Counted from the first letter of the stretch, positions 1-8,516 are shown. The stretch: DNA of 44,858 nt from Acetobacter conturbans (GCF_011516755.1 NZ_WOSY01000018.1:1-44858); one strand, 5' to 3'. Numbers and translations are program-made. The notes: generated by a model from the letters alone, not told the origin.

Positions 1-339
1 ACTCAGAGCATACCGGCGCATCCATATATCCCCCCTGAAAACAGGGAGAAAACATCATGCATCGGACAAAAGTACAAGGCCCAGACCAGCAGGCGCTAAC
101 TGACTACACGCCCTAGCAAAGGTCAGAGACCTTTGGAAACTACCTTGCCTATTAACAGATTGGGGTAAAGGGGTCTGCGACCCCTTCCGGGTTCGGGGAG
201 AGCCCGGTCTTCCGCTCGCCCTTTGTAAAACCACTGATCTGTACATCATGCGAACAGAATCTTTGCAAACCGTTTTATGATCGACAAACCGGAGTGCAAC
301 AGGCGGTTGCGATGTCACCTGTCTGCGCGTTTTTTCGGA
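1..339. other. Gene-free region beyond mdcF
   Basis: No convincing gene is seen. An open frame on the minus strand (55-318) has no recognisable domain and runs through the hairpins described separately, so I do not call it. The stretch is the downstream side of the leftward mdc operon. No U-rich intrinsic terminator directly follows the mdcF stop. Confidence 0.5.
117..207. repeat. Cluster of three short hairpins (REP-like or terminator-like)
   Basis: Three perfect stems follow each other. CAAAGGTC/GACCTTTG (117-124 with 128-135) and AAGGGGTC/GACCCCTT (168-175 with 179-186) both have 3-base loops and share a GGTC-NNN-GACC core. CCGGG/CCCGG (187-191 with 203-207) has an 11-base loop. They lie 130-220 bases past the mdcF stop. 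No T-run follows on either strand, so a repetitive extragenic element is as likely as a transcription terminator. The structure is seen; the role is inference. Confidence 0.4.
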
Positions 340-1344
340 TCAGTGCAGCACCAGTGCGACGCTTCGGGCGGACGGGAGTGTTGCAGCCGGGCTTGCGACG
401 GGCACTGACACCTGTGTTAGCCAGAGCGCAGCCGTCAGCGTGAAAAGGCTGAGAAGCGTGCTGACAACCATGATTGATCCGGCATCGCGGCTGTCAGCCT
501 GATAGCGCAAGGCGAAGAGCAGGCCGAAGAAACCTGCGGGAAGGGCTGTCAGGAGAATGACAGCGTGTGCCATTTCCGGCGTCATTGGGATGAACCATGT
601 AAGCGGAATGGCGATGAGGGGCTGGACGACGTTGCAGAGCAGCGAAAGGCCGATGATGCGCGGGGACCATGAGACTTTCTGGGCGCTGAGGATCAGGCCG
701 GTTACGAAAAGGGCTACACCTGCCGTGGCCTGTCCGAGCAGATCGAATGAACGCAGGATAAATGTGGGGAGGGCAAATCCTGTCAGGGCTATGGCGACCC
801 CGAGAAAGGGCGCGATGACCAGGGGCTTCAGCATGGACCGGCCGACGGACTGGAAAAGCAGCCGGAGACCACTCACCTCTCCCTGTGTTTTCGATGCTTC
901 GAGAAACGCGAGTGTCAGGGGTGACATGACGATCGCACCGGAGACAATAGCTGTTGTTATATAGAGTTTCCCGGTTGCACCGAACACCGCGGACGCTAGC
1001 GGGATGCCGGCTGCGGCGTAGTTTGGCAGTGACACGCTGAGAGCGATCACGGCTGCGACGGCGGACGACGTTCTGAAGCTGAAGCGGGCGAGAAGCCATA
1101 CGAGCAGGAACACCACGAGCATTGCCACGAGCAAAGTGACCAACAACGGCCATTGTTCGGCCAGTACGGTTCGCGAGGCTCTTGCCGTGGTTGCGAAGAG
1201 AGCTGCCGGGAGCGCGAATTCCATTGTCAGGACATTCAGACTGGCGACATTACGGTTATCGACCCGTCCACGTTTTCCGGCGATGTAACCGGCGACCATG
1301 ACTGCGAAGATCGGAAATAGCGAAATCAGGAGAACCTGGATCAT
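340..1344 (-). CDS. mdcF: Malonate transporter, auxin efflux carrier (AEC) family, MdcF-like
   Basis: A 334-residue very hydrophobic protein with about ten predicted membrane segments. It starts with a hydrophobic helix and a VAGYIAGKRGRVD loop typical of AEC permeases, and later has an IALSVSLPNYAAAGIPLA segment with a helix-breaking Asn-Pro/Gly-rich crossover. AEC members in mdc loci (MdcF) carry malonate across the inner membrane. It is the last gene of the leftward mdc operon, 56 bases after mdcB, with its own Shine-Dalgarno (AGAGG, 7 bases before ATG). Length is normal for the family (about 310-330). Function rests on family plus operon context; without the context only 'AEC transporter' could be said. 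Confidence 0.88.
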   Translation of the reverse strand: MIQVLLISLFPIFAVMVAGYIAGKRGRVDNRNVASLNVLTMEFALPAALFATTARASRTVLAEQWPLLVTLLVAMLVVFLLVWLLARFSFRTSSAVAAVIALSVSLPNYAAAGIPLASAVFGATGKLYITTAIVSGAIVMSPLTLAFLEASKTQGEVSGLRLLFQSVGRSMLKPLVIAPFLGVAIALTGFALPTFILRSFDLLGQATAGVALFVTGLILSAQKVSWSPRIIGLSLLCNVVQPLIAIPLTWFIPMTPEMAHAVILLTALPAGFFGLLFALRYQADSRDAGSIMVVSTLLSLFTLTAALWLTQVSVPVASPAATLPSARSVALVLH

Positions 1345-1400
1345 TGTCTGACCTCTTTCTTGTTCTGGCTCTTGATTGTTTCAGGGAGTGACTGTTGTGT

Positions 1401-2261
1401 TCAGCTCGTCAGGGATCGCTCCCTGTCGAGGAAAAGGCACAGAGCAAGACCATCCGCCGCGCCACCCGGGGACAGTTTTTTTTCAGTGAACCGGCCATGG
1501 ATGGATGCGGCGCGGATTTTCCAGTCCGGTGCGGCTATACCGCCGCTCATCAGAAATTCTCCTGCCAGGCGACGGGCGAAGATCAGTCCTTCCGGGCCGC
1601 CCCGATGCAGCAGGTTTGTATCTTCCATGGCGGCAATCAGTGCCATGCAGCACTGCACACGGGCGGCACCTTCATCGTTCGGGCGCATGATCCTGCCCAG
1701 ACGAAGGGCTGGGAGCCCGATGTGACGGATGATCGGGAAGCCGAGCTGGGCTTCTTCACGAGCACCACCGGCACCGTATCGCTGTTTTGCCTGCCCGCCA
1801 TGGCTTCGGGAGTTGTTGGGGGTTGCGCGAATTTCATGTCCCCAGACGGATCGCACGATATCGCAAGAAGAGGCCGATGAACGCTGCGATGTTCGCCATC
1901 CAATCGCAGCGCTGAGAAGGCCAAGCCCCCAGATGGCCCCGCGATGCGTGTTGATTCCGCCGGTTGCGGTGAGCATGGCCTGTTCGGCGGCCAGGCCGAT
2001 GCTTCGCAATTTCGGAAGTCCGGCGCGGTGATAGCCGGCGAGGAAGAGCATGCCGAAAAATGGGGTGATGGCCTGAGCGCTTTTCAGGAAAATTCCCATA
2101 TCCATATCGGTGTGGCTGCCATTATCGATGTGGCTGACAAGGCCTGGTTTTGGCCAGGTCATGACCTCCCGGAGCAGAGCCTCTCCTGCCACCAGTGCGA
2201 CGGCCTGCGCGTCCGCCAGAGGCAGATGAAAAGCAGGCTGCGCGACAACATTTATTTTCAT
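1401..2261 (-). CDS. mdcB: Triphosphoribosyl-dephospho-CoA synthase MdcB
   Basis: A 286-residue cytoplasmic enzyme of the CitG/MdcB family. It makes 2'-(5''-triphosphoribosyl)-3'-dephospho-CoA from ATP and dephospho-CoA, the precursor of the malonate decarboxylase prosthetic group. Visible family motifs are the N-terminal EVMTWPKPGLVSHIDNGSHTDMD block (about residues 32-54), ATGGINTHRGAIWGLGLL (about 99-116), and later the EDTNLLHRGGPEGL block with the C-terminal SPGGAADGLAL motif. The start ATG overlaps the mdcG stop, indicating translational coupling. The centre (about residues 122-160) is Ser/Arg-rich and looks less conserved than the rest. Product goes to MdcG next door. Confidence 0.93.
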   Translation of the reverse strand: MKINVVAQPAFHLPLADAQAVALVAGEALLREVMTWPKPGLVSHIDNGSHTDMDMGIFLKSAQAITPFFGMLFLAGYHRAGLPKLRSIGLAAEQAMLTATGGINTHRGAIWGLGLLSAAIGWRTSQRSSASSCDIVRSVWGHEIRATPNNSRSHGGQAKQRYGAGGAREEAQLGFPIIRHIGLPALRLGRIMRPNDEGAARVQCCMALIAAMEDTNLLHRGGPEGLIFARRLAGEFLMSGGIAAPDWKIRAASIHGRFTEKKLSPGGAADGLALCLFLDRERSLTS

Positions 2262-2947
2262 GCCGCGTGCGTTTTTTCGGAAACGGGCATCAGAGATGAC
2301 GGGGCGATCAGCTCAAGGCCTACAAGTGATTTTACGAGTAAAGGGGCATTATCACGACGTTTAAGGGCATGATGCAGTTCCCGCCATTGTACGGCGCGGT
2401 CATTCGGGAAGATGATTTCTCCGTCGAGCCGCATGGAAAGTGAGTTTTCTGCCTTTGCGAGATCGTGCAGCAGAGCGATGACATCGTGCTTGCGGGGATC
2501 GACGTGCCAGAGGAGATCGAGGTCAGAGTTTTCGGACAGGTAAGGAAGATGCGTCATGCTTTGCCAAAAGAGACTCCCTGTAACCTGAGGTGCGATGTGG
2601 TGCCGGTGTCCAAGGGCGAGCAGCAGGGTGATGTCTTTTTTCCGCGCATCGGACAGGCCGGTGCACGTCTGATGTGCTGACAGATCGGGCGAGACCGGGA
2701 AGGACCGCACCGTGTGCTGTGGTGCCAGAAAAGAAAGTCTCTGCTTTCCCATACAGGGGGGCAGCGGAAGGCCCAGCGGGACGCCCGGTGCAGTGCCGGA
2801 TACTTCATGAGGCAGCGGCCTGCGACAGATCAGGGGGCGCCCCTTTTCGACCCAGGATCTGACTTCGTGCTCCGGGTAATGCCCGGCCATAACCGTCCAG
2901 CTTGCGGGCAGGACAGTAAACAGGGCATGGCGCCGGAGTGTGGGCAT
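2258..2947 (-). CDS. mdcG: Malonate decarboxylase holo-[ACP] synthase (phosphoribosyl-dephospho-CoA transferase) MdcG
   Basis: A 229-residue nucleotidyltransferase that attaches the MdcB product to the serine of the acyl-carrier subunit MdcC, releasing pyrophosphate. Family features visible are the early RRPL...GVPLGLPLPP...KQRLSF block (about residues 42-73) and the central SENSDLDLLW motif (about 138-147), whose Asp-x-Asp is the likely metal/nucleotide site. Length fits the family (about 200-220). Its stop overlaps the mdcB start by four bases, and its ATG directly abuts the mdcE stop, so it is clearly part of the operon. Confidence 0.92.
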   Translation of the reverse strand: MPTLRRHALFTVLPASWTVMAGHYPEHEVRSWVEKGRPLICRRPLPHEVSGTAPGVPLGLPLPPCMGKQRLSFLAPQHTVRSFPVSPDLSAHQTCTGLSDARKKDITLLLALGHRHHIAPQVTGSLFWQSMTHLPYLSENSDLDLLWHVDPRKHDVIALLHDLAKAENSLSMRLDGEIIFPNDRAVQWRELHHALKRRDNAPLLVKSLVGLELIAPSSLMPVSEKTHAA

Positions 2948-3682
2948 TCAGCGATCCACCTGCGAAAAGGCCATGGCGACGCGTTGCGCGATGTCACGGG
3001 CGACTTTTCGACCGCCCCGTTTCTCGCCCAATCTGTCACGAAGATCTGTCTGTCCGTCATTCGTGGTGAGGATGGATTTGAGGCGTTCAGGGAAATCTGT
3101 TCTGTCTGAGGGCCATGTTTCAAAAACGGCACCTGTTGCCGCAAGCGCGGGCACGCCGGGTGAGAAGATCGGCGTGGTTTCGGCTTTCTGTTGCAGGACC
3201 TCGAGAGGCAGTTTTGTCACGCGGGCGATGGAAGGCAGATCCATGACGCTGGGGAGGGCGCCGTCGACGGTGATCAGTGTCTGCGTTGCGAGGGCTGTGG
3301 CGATGAACGCGCCTGCCGCTGCGGTGCCGTAGAGAATGCCGACTGTTCGGTGCCCTATTGTTCCTGCAAGAACAATGACTTTTGCGAGATGGGCGAGATA
3401 TTCATTCAGGCCGAGCATTTCATCGCGGCGGGTCATGCGCTGGCTTGCTGTGTCGAGGAGGAAGACGATCGGTGTTTTGCTGCCTGAATTGATGATCTCC
3501 AGAACGCGCCCGGCGAGCTGAATGGCGATTTCCGGGCTTAGCGGTGTTCCACCGGTGATGCCGAGAACCTCGACCGTCTGGTCATCGTCCAGTGTCGCCG
3601 TGCCTGAAAGTGTGTTGTGCGGTCCGGCGACGACGGCGTGCTTCTTTGGGAACAGGCTTGCGAGAAGATCATCGGGCGTCAT
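2948..3682 (-). CDS. mdcE: Malonate decarboxylase gamma subunit MdcE
   Basis: A 244-residue carboxyltransferase-type subunit. With MdcD it forms the decarboxylase that removes CO2 from malonyl-S-ACP, giving acetyl-S-ACP. It has the crotonase-like core of the family: SPEIAIQLAGRVLEII, the IVFLLDTASQRMTRRDE segment (about residues 72-88), and a YGTAAAGAFIATALA oxyanion-type region (about 118-132). Length is normal for biotin-independent MdcE. The ATG overlaps the mdcD stop by four bases. It lies with mdcD upstream and mdcG downstream, as in other mdc operons. Confidence 0.93.
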   Translation of the reverse strand: MTPDDLLASLFPKKHAVVAGPHNTLSGTATLDDDQTVEVLGITGGTPLSPEIAIQLAGRVLEIINSGSKTPIVFLLDTASQRMTRRDEMLGLNEYLAHLAKVIVLAGTIGHRTVGILYGTAAAGAFIATALATQTLITVDGALPSVMDLPSIARVTKLPLEVLQQKAETTPIFSPGVPALAATGAVFETWPSDRTDFPERLKSILTTNDGQTDLRDRLGEKRGGRKVARDIAQRVAMAFSQVDR

Positions 3683-4599
3683 GAGCGGCTCCCCTTCTGA
3701 GAAAGCAGGGCCAGAAAGGCATCATCGTCGATTTCGTAGATTTTGTCGGGATCGGAGAGCCCGGCACGGGACCATATTTCAGGCGTGTCGGTACAGTCTC
3801 CGTAAAATTCGAGACGTTTTTTCAGGCGATCCTGTTCCATCATCATGGTTTCTGGCGAAAAAGCAGGAACTGTGTTGTGGACGCGAATGGCCATCTCGCG
3901 GAAACCTGCGATATCGCCTTTCACGTAGCTGTCGGCCCCGCCGAGCAGGACGCGGCTGCGACCGCCTGTGATCCTCCAGACGAGAGCACGGTCACGGGAA
4001 TCAAATTCCTCGGCACCCTGATTGGTTTCGATCACTTCCGGTCCGGTCACGGAGATTCGGCCCTGTTCCGAAATTACCACATGGGAACAGCAGGCTGTCA
4101 CGATACCGCCACCGCCGAAGGCTCCGGCGCGACCGCCTATGAGGGCGATGACCGGCACCCCTGCCCGTCTTGTATCGAGGACGGCCCGGATGATTTCCGA
4201 GACTGCCATTTCTCCTGCATTGGCTTCCTGAAGCCGGACGCCGCCTGTGTCGAGGAGGAGCAGGACGCTTGTGACGGCTGAAGCTGTGCCTACGGCGGCG
4301 GTGACGGCTCGCAGTAGTCCGACCAGTTTGGCGCCGCTCACTTCCGCGAAGGTGCCTCCCATGAACTGGCCTTCCTGTGCGGCGACGGCGACGGCGCGCC
4401 CTGCGAGCTTTCCGCGCCCGATGATCATGCCATCATCGAAGGCGGGCGGGAGATCGAAAAGATCAAGATGCGGGCTCATGACTCTGTCGGCTGGCCCCAG
4501 AATTTCAGCGAAGGTGTCTGTATCCAGCAGGCCGACGATTCTGGCTCGGGCGCTTGATTCATACCAGCTTGGCTGATGGATGATCTCTTCCGGAATCAT
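3679..4599 (-). CDS. mdcD: Malonate decarboxylase beta subunit MdcD
   Basis: A 306-residue acetyl-CoA carboxylase-like subunit, partner of MdcE in malonyl-S-ACP decarboxylation. Recognisable segments are LLLDTGGVRLQEANAGE (about residues 114-130), where the family contacts substrate, and the glycine-rich VIALIGGRAGAFGGGGIVTA loop (about 150-169), typical of an oxyanion-binding carboxyltransferase fold. It starts with an ATG overlapping the mdcC stop (ATGA) and ends overlapping mdcE. The C-terminal part (about 250-306) is charged and looks less conserved. No missing key segment is visible. Confidence 0.94.
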   Translation of the reverse strand: MIPEEIIHQPSWYESSARARIVGLLDTDTFAEILGPADRVMSPHLDLFDLPPAFDDGMIIGRGKLAGRAVAVAAQEGQFMGGTFAEVSGAKLVGLLRAVTAAVGTASAVTSVLLLLDTGGVRLQEANAGEMAVSEIIRAVLDTRRAGVPVIALIGGRAGAFGGGGIVTACCSHVVISEQGRISVTGPEVIETNQGAEEFDSRDRALVWRITGGRSRVLLGGADSYVKGDIAGFREMAIRVHNTVPAFSPETMMMEQDRLKKRLEFYGDCTDTPEIWSRAGLSDPDKIYEIDDDAFLALLSQKGSRS

Positions 4600-4910
4600 G
4601 CTGTCTTCTCCAGAACGTTGACACCCTGCATGAGGCGCAGCATCACGGTGTCCGGTCGTGCTCCGTTGTCATGGATGGAGAACCGCACGCCGCCCGGTGA
4701 CGAGCGGGTGACGAAATCCGCGATGACGGCCTCCCAGACGGTCTGAAATCCTCTGGCGGAGGTTACGACGTCAACGACGACGGTCTGATCCGGTTCGGTG
4801 CGCTCAAGGAGGATTTCAAGGTTTCCGGATGCGACGACACCGACGATGGCCTGTTTTCCCCTTCCGGGGAGTGATGTTCTCGCCTGTGCGCGAATGGTGA
4901 ACTTTTCCAT
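4596..4910 (-). CDS. mdcC: Malonate decarboxylase acyl-carrier (delta) subunit MdcC
   Basis: A 104-residue small acyl carrier that holds the acetyl/malonyl thioester during the catalytic cycle. The modification site is Ser28 in VVASGNLEILLER; in the family this serine carries the 2'-(5''-phosphoribosyl)-3'-dephospho-CoA arm. The rest (TSARGFQTVWEAVI, SIHDNGARPDTVMLRL) also matches the family. The gene lies 6 bases after mdcA and overlaps mdcD by four bases. Size is as expected for MdcC (about 100). Without MdcB and MdcG, both encoded here, it would stay inactive. Confidence 0.94.
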   Translation of the reverse strand: MEKFTIRAQARTSLPGRGKQAIVGVVASGNLEILLERTEPDQTVVVDVVTSARGFQTVWEAVIADFVTRSSPGGVRFSIHDNGARPDTVMLRLMQGVNVLEKTA

Positions 4911-4916
4911 TTTTCC

Positions 4917-6560
4917 TCACCAGTTCCGGAATTTTGATGGCGGGACGTAGAGACCGCCCGACCAGGTCACGAGATCGCGAATGGATCGGGCCGCAAGAAG
5001 GTTCCGGCTGGCTTCCAGTGGTTCGATATCGAGATCTTCCGGGCGCCGGATCACACCGCGTGCACGGAGTTCTTCCACTCTCACCCTGTCACGGGCCATG
5101 CCGACGGGTGTGTAGCCGGCGACACCCCGGATTGCCTGTTCGACCTCGTCGGCGTTTCGGCACAGGAGGAGATTGGCGATCCCTTCCTCGGTGATGATAT
5201 GCGTTACATCGTCACCGAAGATCATCACAGGCGCCAGTTCCATGCCGAGTTTTTTCGCAAGCGCGATGCTGTCCAGCTCCTCGACGAAGGCTGGTTTCAT
5301 CCCTTCACCGAATGTCTCGACCATCTGGACGACGAGTTTGCGGCCCCGTACGAGCAGTCCGGAATGCCCTGCGGCTTCACGACCCGCCTTGAGCCAGGCG
5401 TCGGAGACGTGGCGCCGTCCGTGCGCATCGGAACCCATATTCGGCGCACCTCCAAAACCGGCGATACGGTCGGGCGTGACGGTCGAGGAGTTGCCGGCGA
5501 GGTCGATCTGGAGGGTTGACCCGATGAACATGTCGCTGGCGTAGAGGCCTGCGTTCTGACAGAGGAGGCGGTTGGACCGGAGCGTTCCGTCCTTTCCGAT
5601 AAAATAGATATCGGGTCGGGCAGACATATACTGATCCATACCGACTTCGCTGCCGAAGCAGTGGATCTGTTCGACCCAGCCGCTTTCGATTGCCGGAATG
5701 AGTGTCGGATGTGGATTGAGAGCCCAGTGGGTTGCGACTTTTCCACGTAAACCGAGCTTTTCCCCGAATGTCGGGAGCAGGAGTTCGATGGCGGCGGTTG
5801 CAAATCCGATGCCGTGATTCAGACGCTTTGGCTGATATTCGGCATAGATCCCTTTCAGCGCCATCATGGCCATCAGAATCTGGGATTCGGTGACCGCACC
5901 TGGATCGCGGGTGAACAGGGGTTCCACATAGAATGGTTCCGGTGCTTCGACGACAAAGTCGATCTGATCACCGGGGATGTCCACGCGAGGGACTTTATCG
6001 ACGATTTCATTGACCTGAGCGATGACGATACCGCTTTTAAACGCCGTTGCCTCGACGATGGTTGGCGTGTCTTCCGTGTTCGGGCCGGTATAAAGATTCC
6101 CTTCCCGATCGGCGGAGACGGCGGCGATCAGCGCCACGTTGGGGGTAAGATCCACGGAATAGCGGGCGAAGAGTTCGATATAGGTGTGAATGGCGCCGAG
6201 TTCGATTTTCCCCTGATCCAGGGCACGGGCGATGGCGCCTGATTGCGGGCCGGAATAGGAAAAATCGAGTTTTCTGGCGATACCCAGCCGGAAAAGATCG
6301 AGGTGTTCGGTCAGGACCAGTCCGGACTGTACGATGTGCAGATCGTGAATGGCGGCCGGGTCGACCTGAGTAAGACAGCGGGCGAGGAAATCGGCCTGTT
6401 TCTGATTATCGCCTTCCAGGCAGACGCGGTCACCGCTTTTTATGAGATGGCCGAGCAGTTCCGTGACCTGTTCGGCCTTCACGATTTTGCCGGTTGCGAG
6501 GGGCATTGCGCCTTTCAGGCGTGCTGTTCGTTCGGTTCGTTGCTTAGTCCAGTCACGCAT
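4917..6560 (-). CDS. mdcA: Malonate decarboxylase alpha subunit (acetyl-S-ACP:malonate ACP transferase) MdcA
   Basis: A 547-residue CoA-transferase-like subunit that swaps the acetyl group on MdcC for malonate, producing malonyl-S-ACP and acetate. Characteristic stretches include GKIVKAEQVTELL, the GDRVCLEGDNQKQADFLAR N-terminal nucleotide-fold region (about residues 42-60), and IAGFGGAPNMGSDAHGRRH (about 372-390), strongly typical of MdcA/MadA. Length matches the family (about 550). It is the first gene of the operon. The ATG at 6560 has AGGA about nine bases upstream. A 111-base gap separates it from divergent mdcR, so the operon promoter and regulator site should lie there. Confidence 0.95.
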   Translation of the reverse strand: MRDWTKQRTERTARLKGAMPLATGKIVKAEQVTELLGHLIKSGDRVCLEGDNQKQADFLARCLTQVDPAAIHDLHIVQSGLVLTEHLDLFRLGIARKLDFSYSGPQSGAIARALDQGKIELGAIHTYIELFARYSVDLTPNVALIAAVSADREGNLYTGPNTEDTPTIVEATAFKSGIVIAQVNEIVDKVPRVDIPGDQIDFVVEAPEPFYVEPLFTRDPGAVTESQILMAMMALKGIYAEYQPKRLNHGIGFATAAIELLLPTFGEKLGLRGKVATHWALNPHPTLIPAIESGWVEQIHCFGSEVGMDQYMSARPDIYFIGKDGTLRSNRLLCQNAGLYASDMFIGSTLQIDLAGNSSTVTPDRIAGFGGAPNMGSDAHGRRHVSDAWLKAGREAAGHSGLLVRGRKLVVQMVETFGEGMKPAFVEELDSIALAKKLGMELAPVMIFGDDVTHIITEEGIANLLLCRNADEVEQAIRGVAGYTPVGMARDRVRVEELRARGVIRRPEDLDIEPLEASRNLLAARSIRDLVTWSGGLYVPPSKFRNW

Positions 6561-6633
6561 GGAGTCCGGTCCTGTCCGAAAAGCTATTGGATCACGTTTA
6601 GGCTCCCGCGATGGTCAGTGACAGAACAAATTA

Positions 6634-6671
6634 TTGACAGGTTGGTGAGTGGTTTTGCTAATATAATTATC
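6634..6671 (+). promoter_or_regulatory. Likely mdcR promoter in the mdcA-mdcR divergent region
   Basis: A perfect -35 hexamer TTGACA (6634-6639) is followed by an A/T-rich stretch. The best-spaced -10 candidates are GCTAAT (6657-6662, 17-base spacer) or TAATAT (6659-6664, 19-base spacer). A consensus TATAAT at 6662-6667 is 22 bases away, too far for normal use. A start 7-8 bases after TAATAT would fall on the mdcR ATG (6672), giving a leaderless mRNA; no Shine-Dalgarno precedes that ATG. The palindrome ATAATTAT (6663-6670) could be part of a LysR site. All functional statements are inference. Confidence 0.45.
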
Positions 6672-7553
6672 ATGCTGGATAATGTTCTTCTCGAAAGCTT
6701 TCTTGCCGTGGTGGAAGAAGGCAGTTTCACCATGGCGGCGGAGCGGCTTGGTCTCACCCAGTCTTCCGTGAGCCAGCAGATCAGACGACTTGAAAATCAG
6801 ATTGGGAAACGTCTCTTCCGACGCTCAACGCATCAGGTTCTTCTTCTGCCTGACGGGGAGCGCATGCTGGGTCATGCGCGACGCATCCTTGATGCAATCA
6901 TGGAGGCTGAGCGCGACTTTGCCACCTCCTCAGTGAGCGGGTTGGTCTGTCTCGGGGTAGCAGAGGATTTCGCGACTTCGCGGCTGCCTGATATTCTCAG
7001 ACATTTCCGTCGTTCTTATCCGGATGTGACGCTTCAGATTGAAATAGGACTCAGCGCCAATCTGCTTCGTAAGTTGCATGCGGGGGAATTCGATATTGTG
7101 CTTGCAAAGACCAAAGTATCACCGGCGGGAGCAGAATCTCTGATGTCAGATCCCCTGGTATGGGTGATGGCTCCGGATGAGCGCGAGATTGCTCTGCAAC
7201 GCCCGCTTGCTCTGGCCCTGCATCCGGAGCCTAGCATCAGCCGGGAGATGGTTATTGAATCTCTGGAGCGAGCTTCAATTCCTTTTCGGATTGCTCATAC
7301 GAGCCTGAGTATTACGGGGCTGAGAGCCGGAGTGCTGGGTGGCTTGGGCATTTCGGTATTCGGACGTGGTTTTGTGCCGGACGGGTTGGAGATTATTGAT
7401 CAATCCGAGGTCGGTTTGCCCGAACTCCCTGCCCTCCCCTTTGTACTAGAACGGCAAAAGGGAACGCAGGCAAACGTGGCGGTCGAAGCTCTGGTGCGGG
7501 CTATTCGTGAAAATGTTTCGCGTCTGGATCACCATCGTTTTCCCACGAACTGA
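6672..7553 (+). CDS. mdcR: LysR-family transcriptional regulator, probable mdc operon regulator MdcR
   Basis: A 293-residue LysR regulator. The winged HTH is at residues 1-62 (SFLAVVEEGSFTMAAERLGL followed by TQSSVSQQIRRLENQIGKRLF), then a linker helix, and an effector domain from about 90 (VCLGVAEDFATSRLPDILRHF...). The frame stays open upstream, but the first methionine giving a normal LysR N-terminus is the ATG at 6672. It is divergent from mdcA with 111 bases between, the standard position for a LysR gene acting on its neighbour; malonate or a derivative is the expected effector by analogy with Klebsiella MdcR. No other target is visible downstream, where IS debris begins. Confidence 0.87.
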   Translation: MLDNVLLESFLAVVEEGSFTMAAERLGLTQSSVSQQIRRLENQIGKRLFRRSTHQVLLLPDGERMLGHARRILDAIMEAERDFATSSVSGLVCLGVAEDFATSRLPDILRHFRRSYPDVTLQIEIGLSANLLRKLHAGEFDIVLAKTKVSPAGAESLMSDPLVWVMAPDEREIALQRPLALALHPEPSISREMVIESLERASIPFRIAHTSLSITGLRAGVLGGLGISVFGRGFVPDGLEIIDQSEVGLPELPALPFVLERQKGTQANVAVEALVRAIRENVSRLDHHRFPTN

Positions 7554-7610
7554 TGTCGGATCCAATGCTCCCAATCAGATCATGCAGAGTGAACGCAAAC
7601 AGCTGAAACT

Positions 7611-7634
7611 TAGACTCAGGCCCCATTGATTTGA
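7611..7634. repeat. Terminal scrap of an IS427-type (IS5 family) element
   Basis: TAGACTCAGGCC, followed by CCATTGATTTGA, closely matches the end of the IS copy starting at 44692 (TAGGCTCAGGCC...). Only about 24 bases of resemblance remain before the sequence diverges, so this is a remnant left by deletion or recombination. It lies about 60 bases after mdcR. Confidence 0.45.
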
Positions 7635-7794
7635 GGGGGGATAAATCTGATTCAGGTTTCTGGAAGGAGACCGAAGATGAATGACCTGTAGGGATTGAAG
7701 AACCGTTGATTGGCAGCGTGACAAGCTGATTTCATGCTCCTTGGCTGATAATTGATGGTTCTTCTGGATGGTTTTCGCTCTGCTCTTGCAGCCG

Positions 7795-8382
7795 AGCAGA
7801 GTTCATTGGGCGTGCCGGTCCTTGTGCGACAGCTTTACCGGCTTGTCCTACCAGTCTTTCGGGATACGGCGAGCCCGGAGGTCAGCATTCTGAACATTGG
7901 TGTTGCGCTGCTTTGGTGCCGGCTACCAGCGTGGCATCCAGGATCTGACCAGACATCGGCAGAGAGCCTGCATTCCGCAGGATCATATCAAAGCGATTGA
8001 ATAATACCTCGATTGCACCTGTCTGTGTCAGGCGTTCGCGGAACAGCCAGATGGTCTTGGCATCAGGGACACGATCTGCCAAGCCGAGAGCGAGAAAGCG
8101 CATGAAGGACAGGCAGTCGTTGATCAGGTATTCCGTTCGCTCGTCAGAGAGGTTGCTCAGGGTCTGGATCACCAGGATCCTGAACATCAGCACCAGATCA
8201 AATGGCAGACGACCACCCTTACTTCCGTCCGAATAGGCCAGAGCCCTGTCCAGATCAGGATGAAACGCCTCAAAATCCACAGTCCGCGAAAATGCTTCGA
8301 GCTGCTCGCCCAATCCGCTCAAACGAGCCAGACTCTCTTCAACATCAAAAAAGCCCAACTGCTTCATACCGCCATCCCCCAA
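7795..8382 (-). pseudogene. Decayed IS5-family transposase
   Basis: From the start at 8382 about 155 residues are clearly the N-terminal half of an IS5-family transposase: KQLGFFDVEESLARLSGLGE, FDLVLMFRILVIQTLSNLSD, DERTEYLINDCLSFMRFLAL, PDAKTIWLFRERLT and the start of the DDE core at QILDATLV. Then the reading frame shifts near 7905. The other frame continues as QRNTNVQNADLRARRIPKDW, a stop, and DKPVKLSHKDRHAQ, after which homology is lost. The catalytic C-terminal half is missing, so it is inactive. The same transposase, also broken, occurs at 42511-43487 and partly at 27494-27851. An element end with GTTTCGAACCCTC lies at 8432-8444; the opposite end cannot be placed. The 7635-7794 stretch holds no recognisable gene. 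Confidence 0.85.
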
Positions 8383-8431
8383 TCATGACATGAGGAATGG
8401 AAGCACAGGGCAAAACTCAAAACTAAGGGGT

Positions 8432-8444
8432 GTTTCGAACCCTC
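8432..8444 (-). repeat. Inverted-repeat end of the IS5-family element
   Basis: Read on the minus strand this is GAGGGTTCGAAAC, about 50 bases before the transposase start. The copy at 42 kb has AGGGTTCGAAA at 42436-42446, about 65 bases before its transposase start. The shared GGGTTCGAAA at equivalent places identifies the start-proximal terminal repeat of this IS type. Confidence 0.55.
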
Positions 8445-8516
8445 CACGTTGGCAAAAACGCCGACCAACCGGGCGTGTCGCATGATCCCTTCCGAGAGCC
8501 CCACACCCAGACATCG

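Noticed and set aside
55..318. Minus-strand frame of 87 residues
   Set aside because: No domain and no ribosome site; it runs across the hairpin cluster and has skewed composition.
6662..6667. Consensus TATAAT as the mdcR -10 box
   Set aside because: 22 bases from TTGACA, and transcription would begin inside the coding region.
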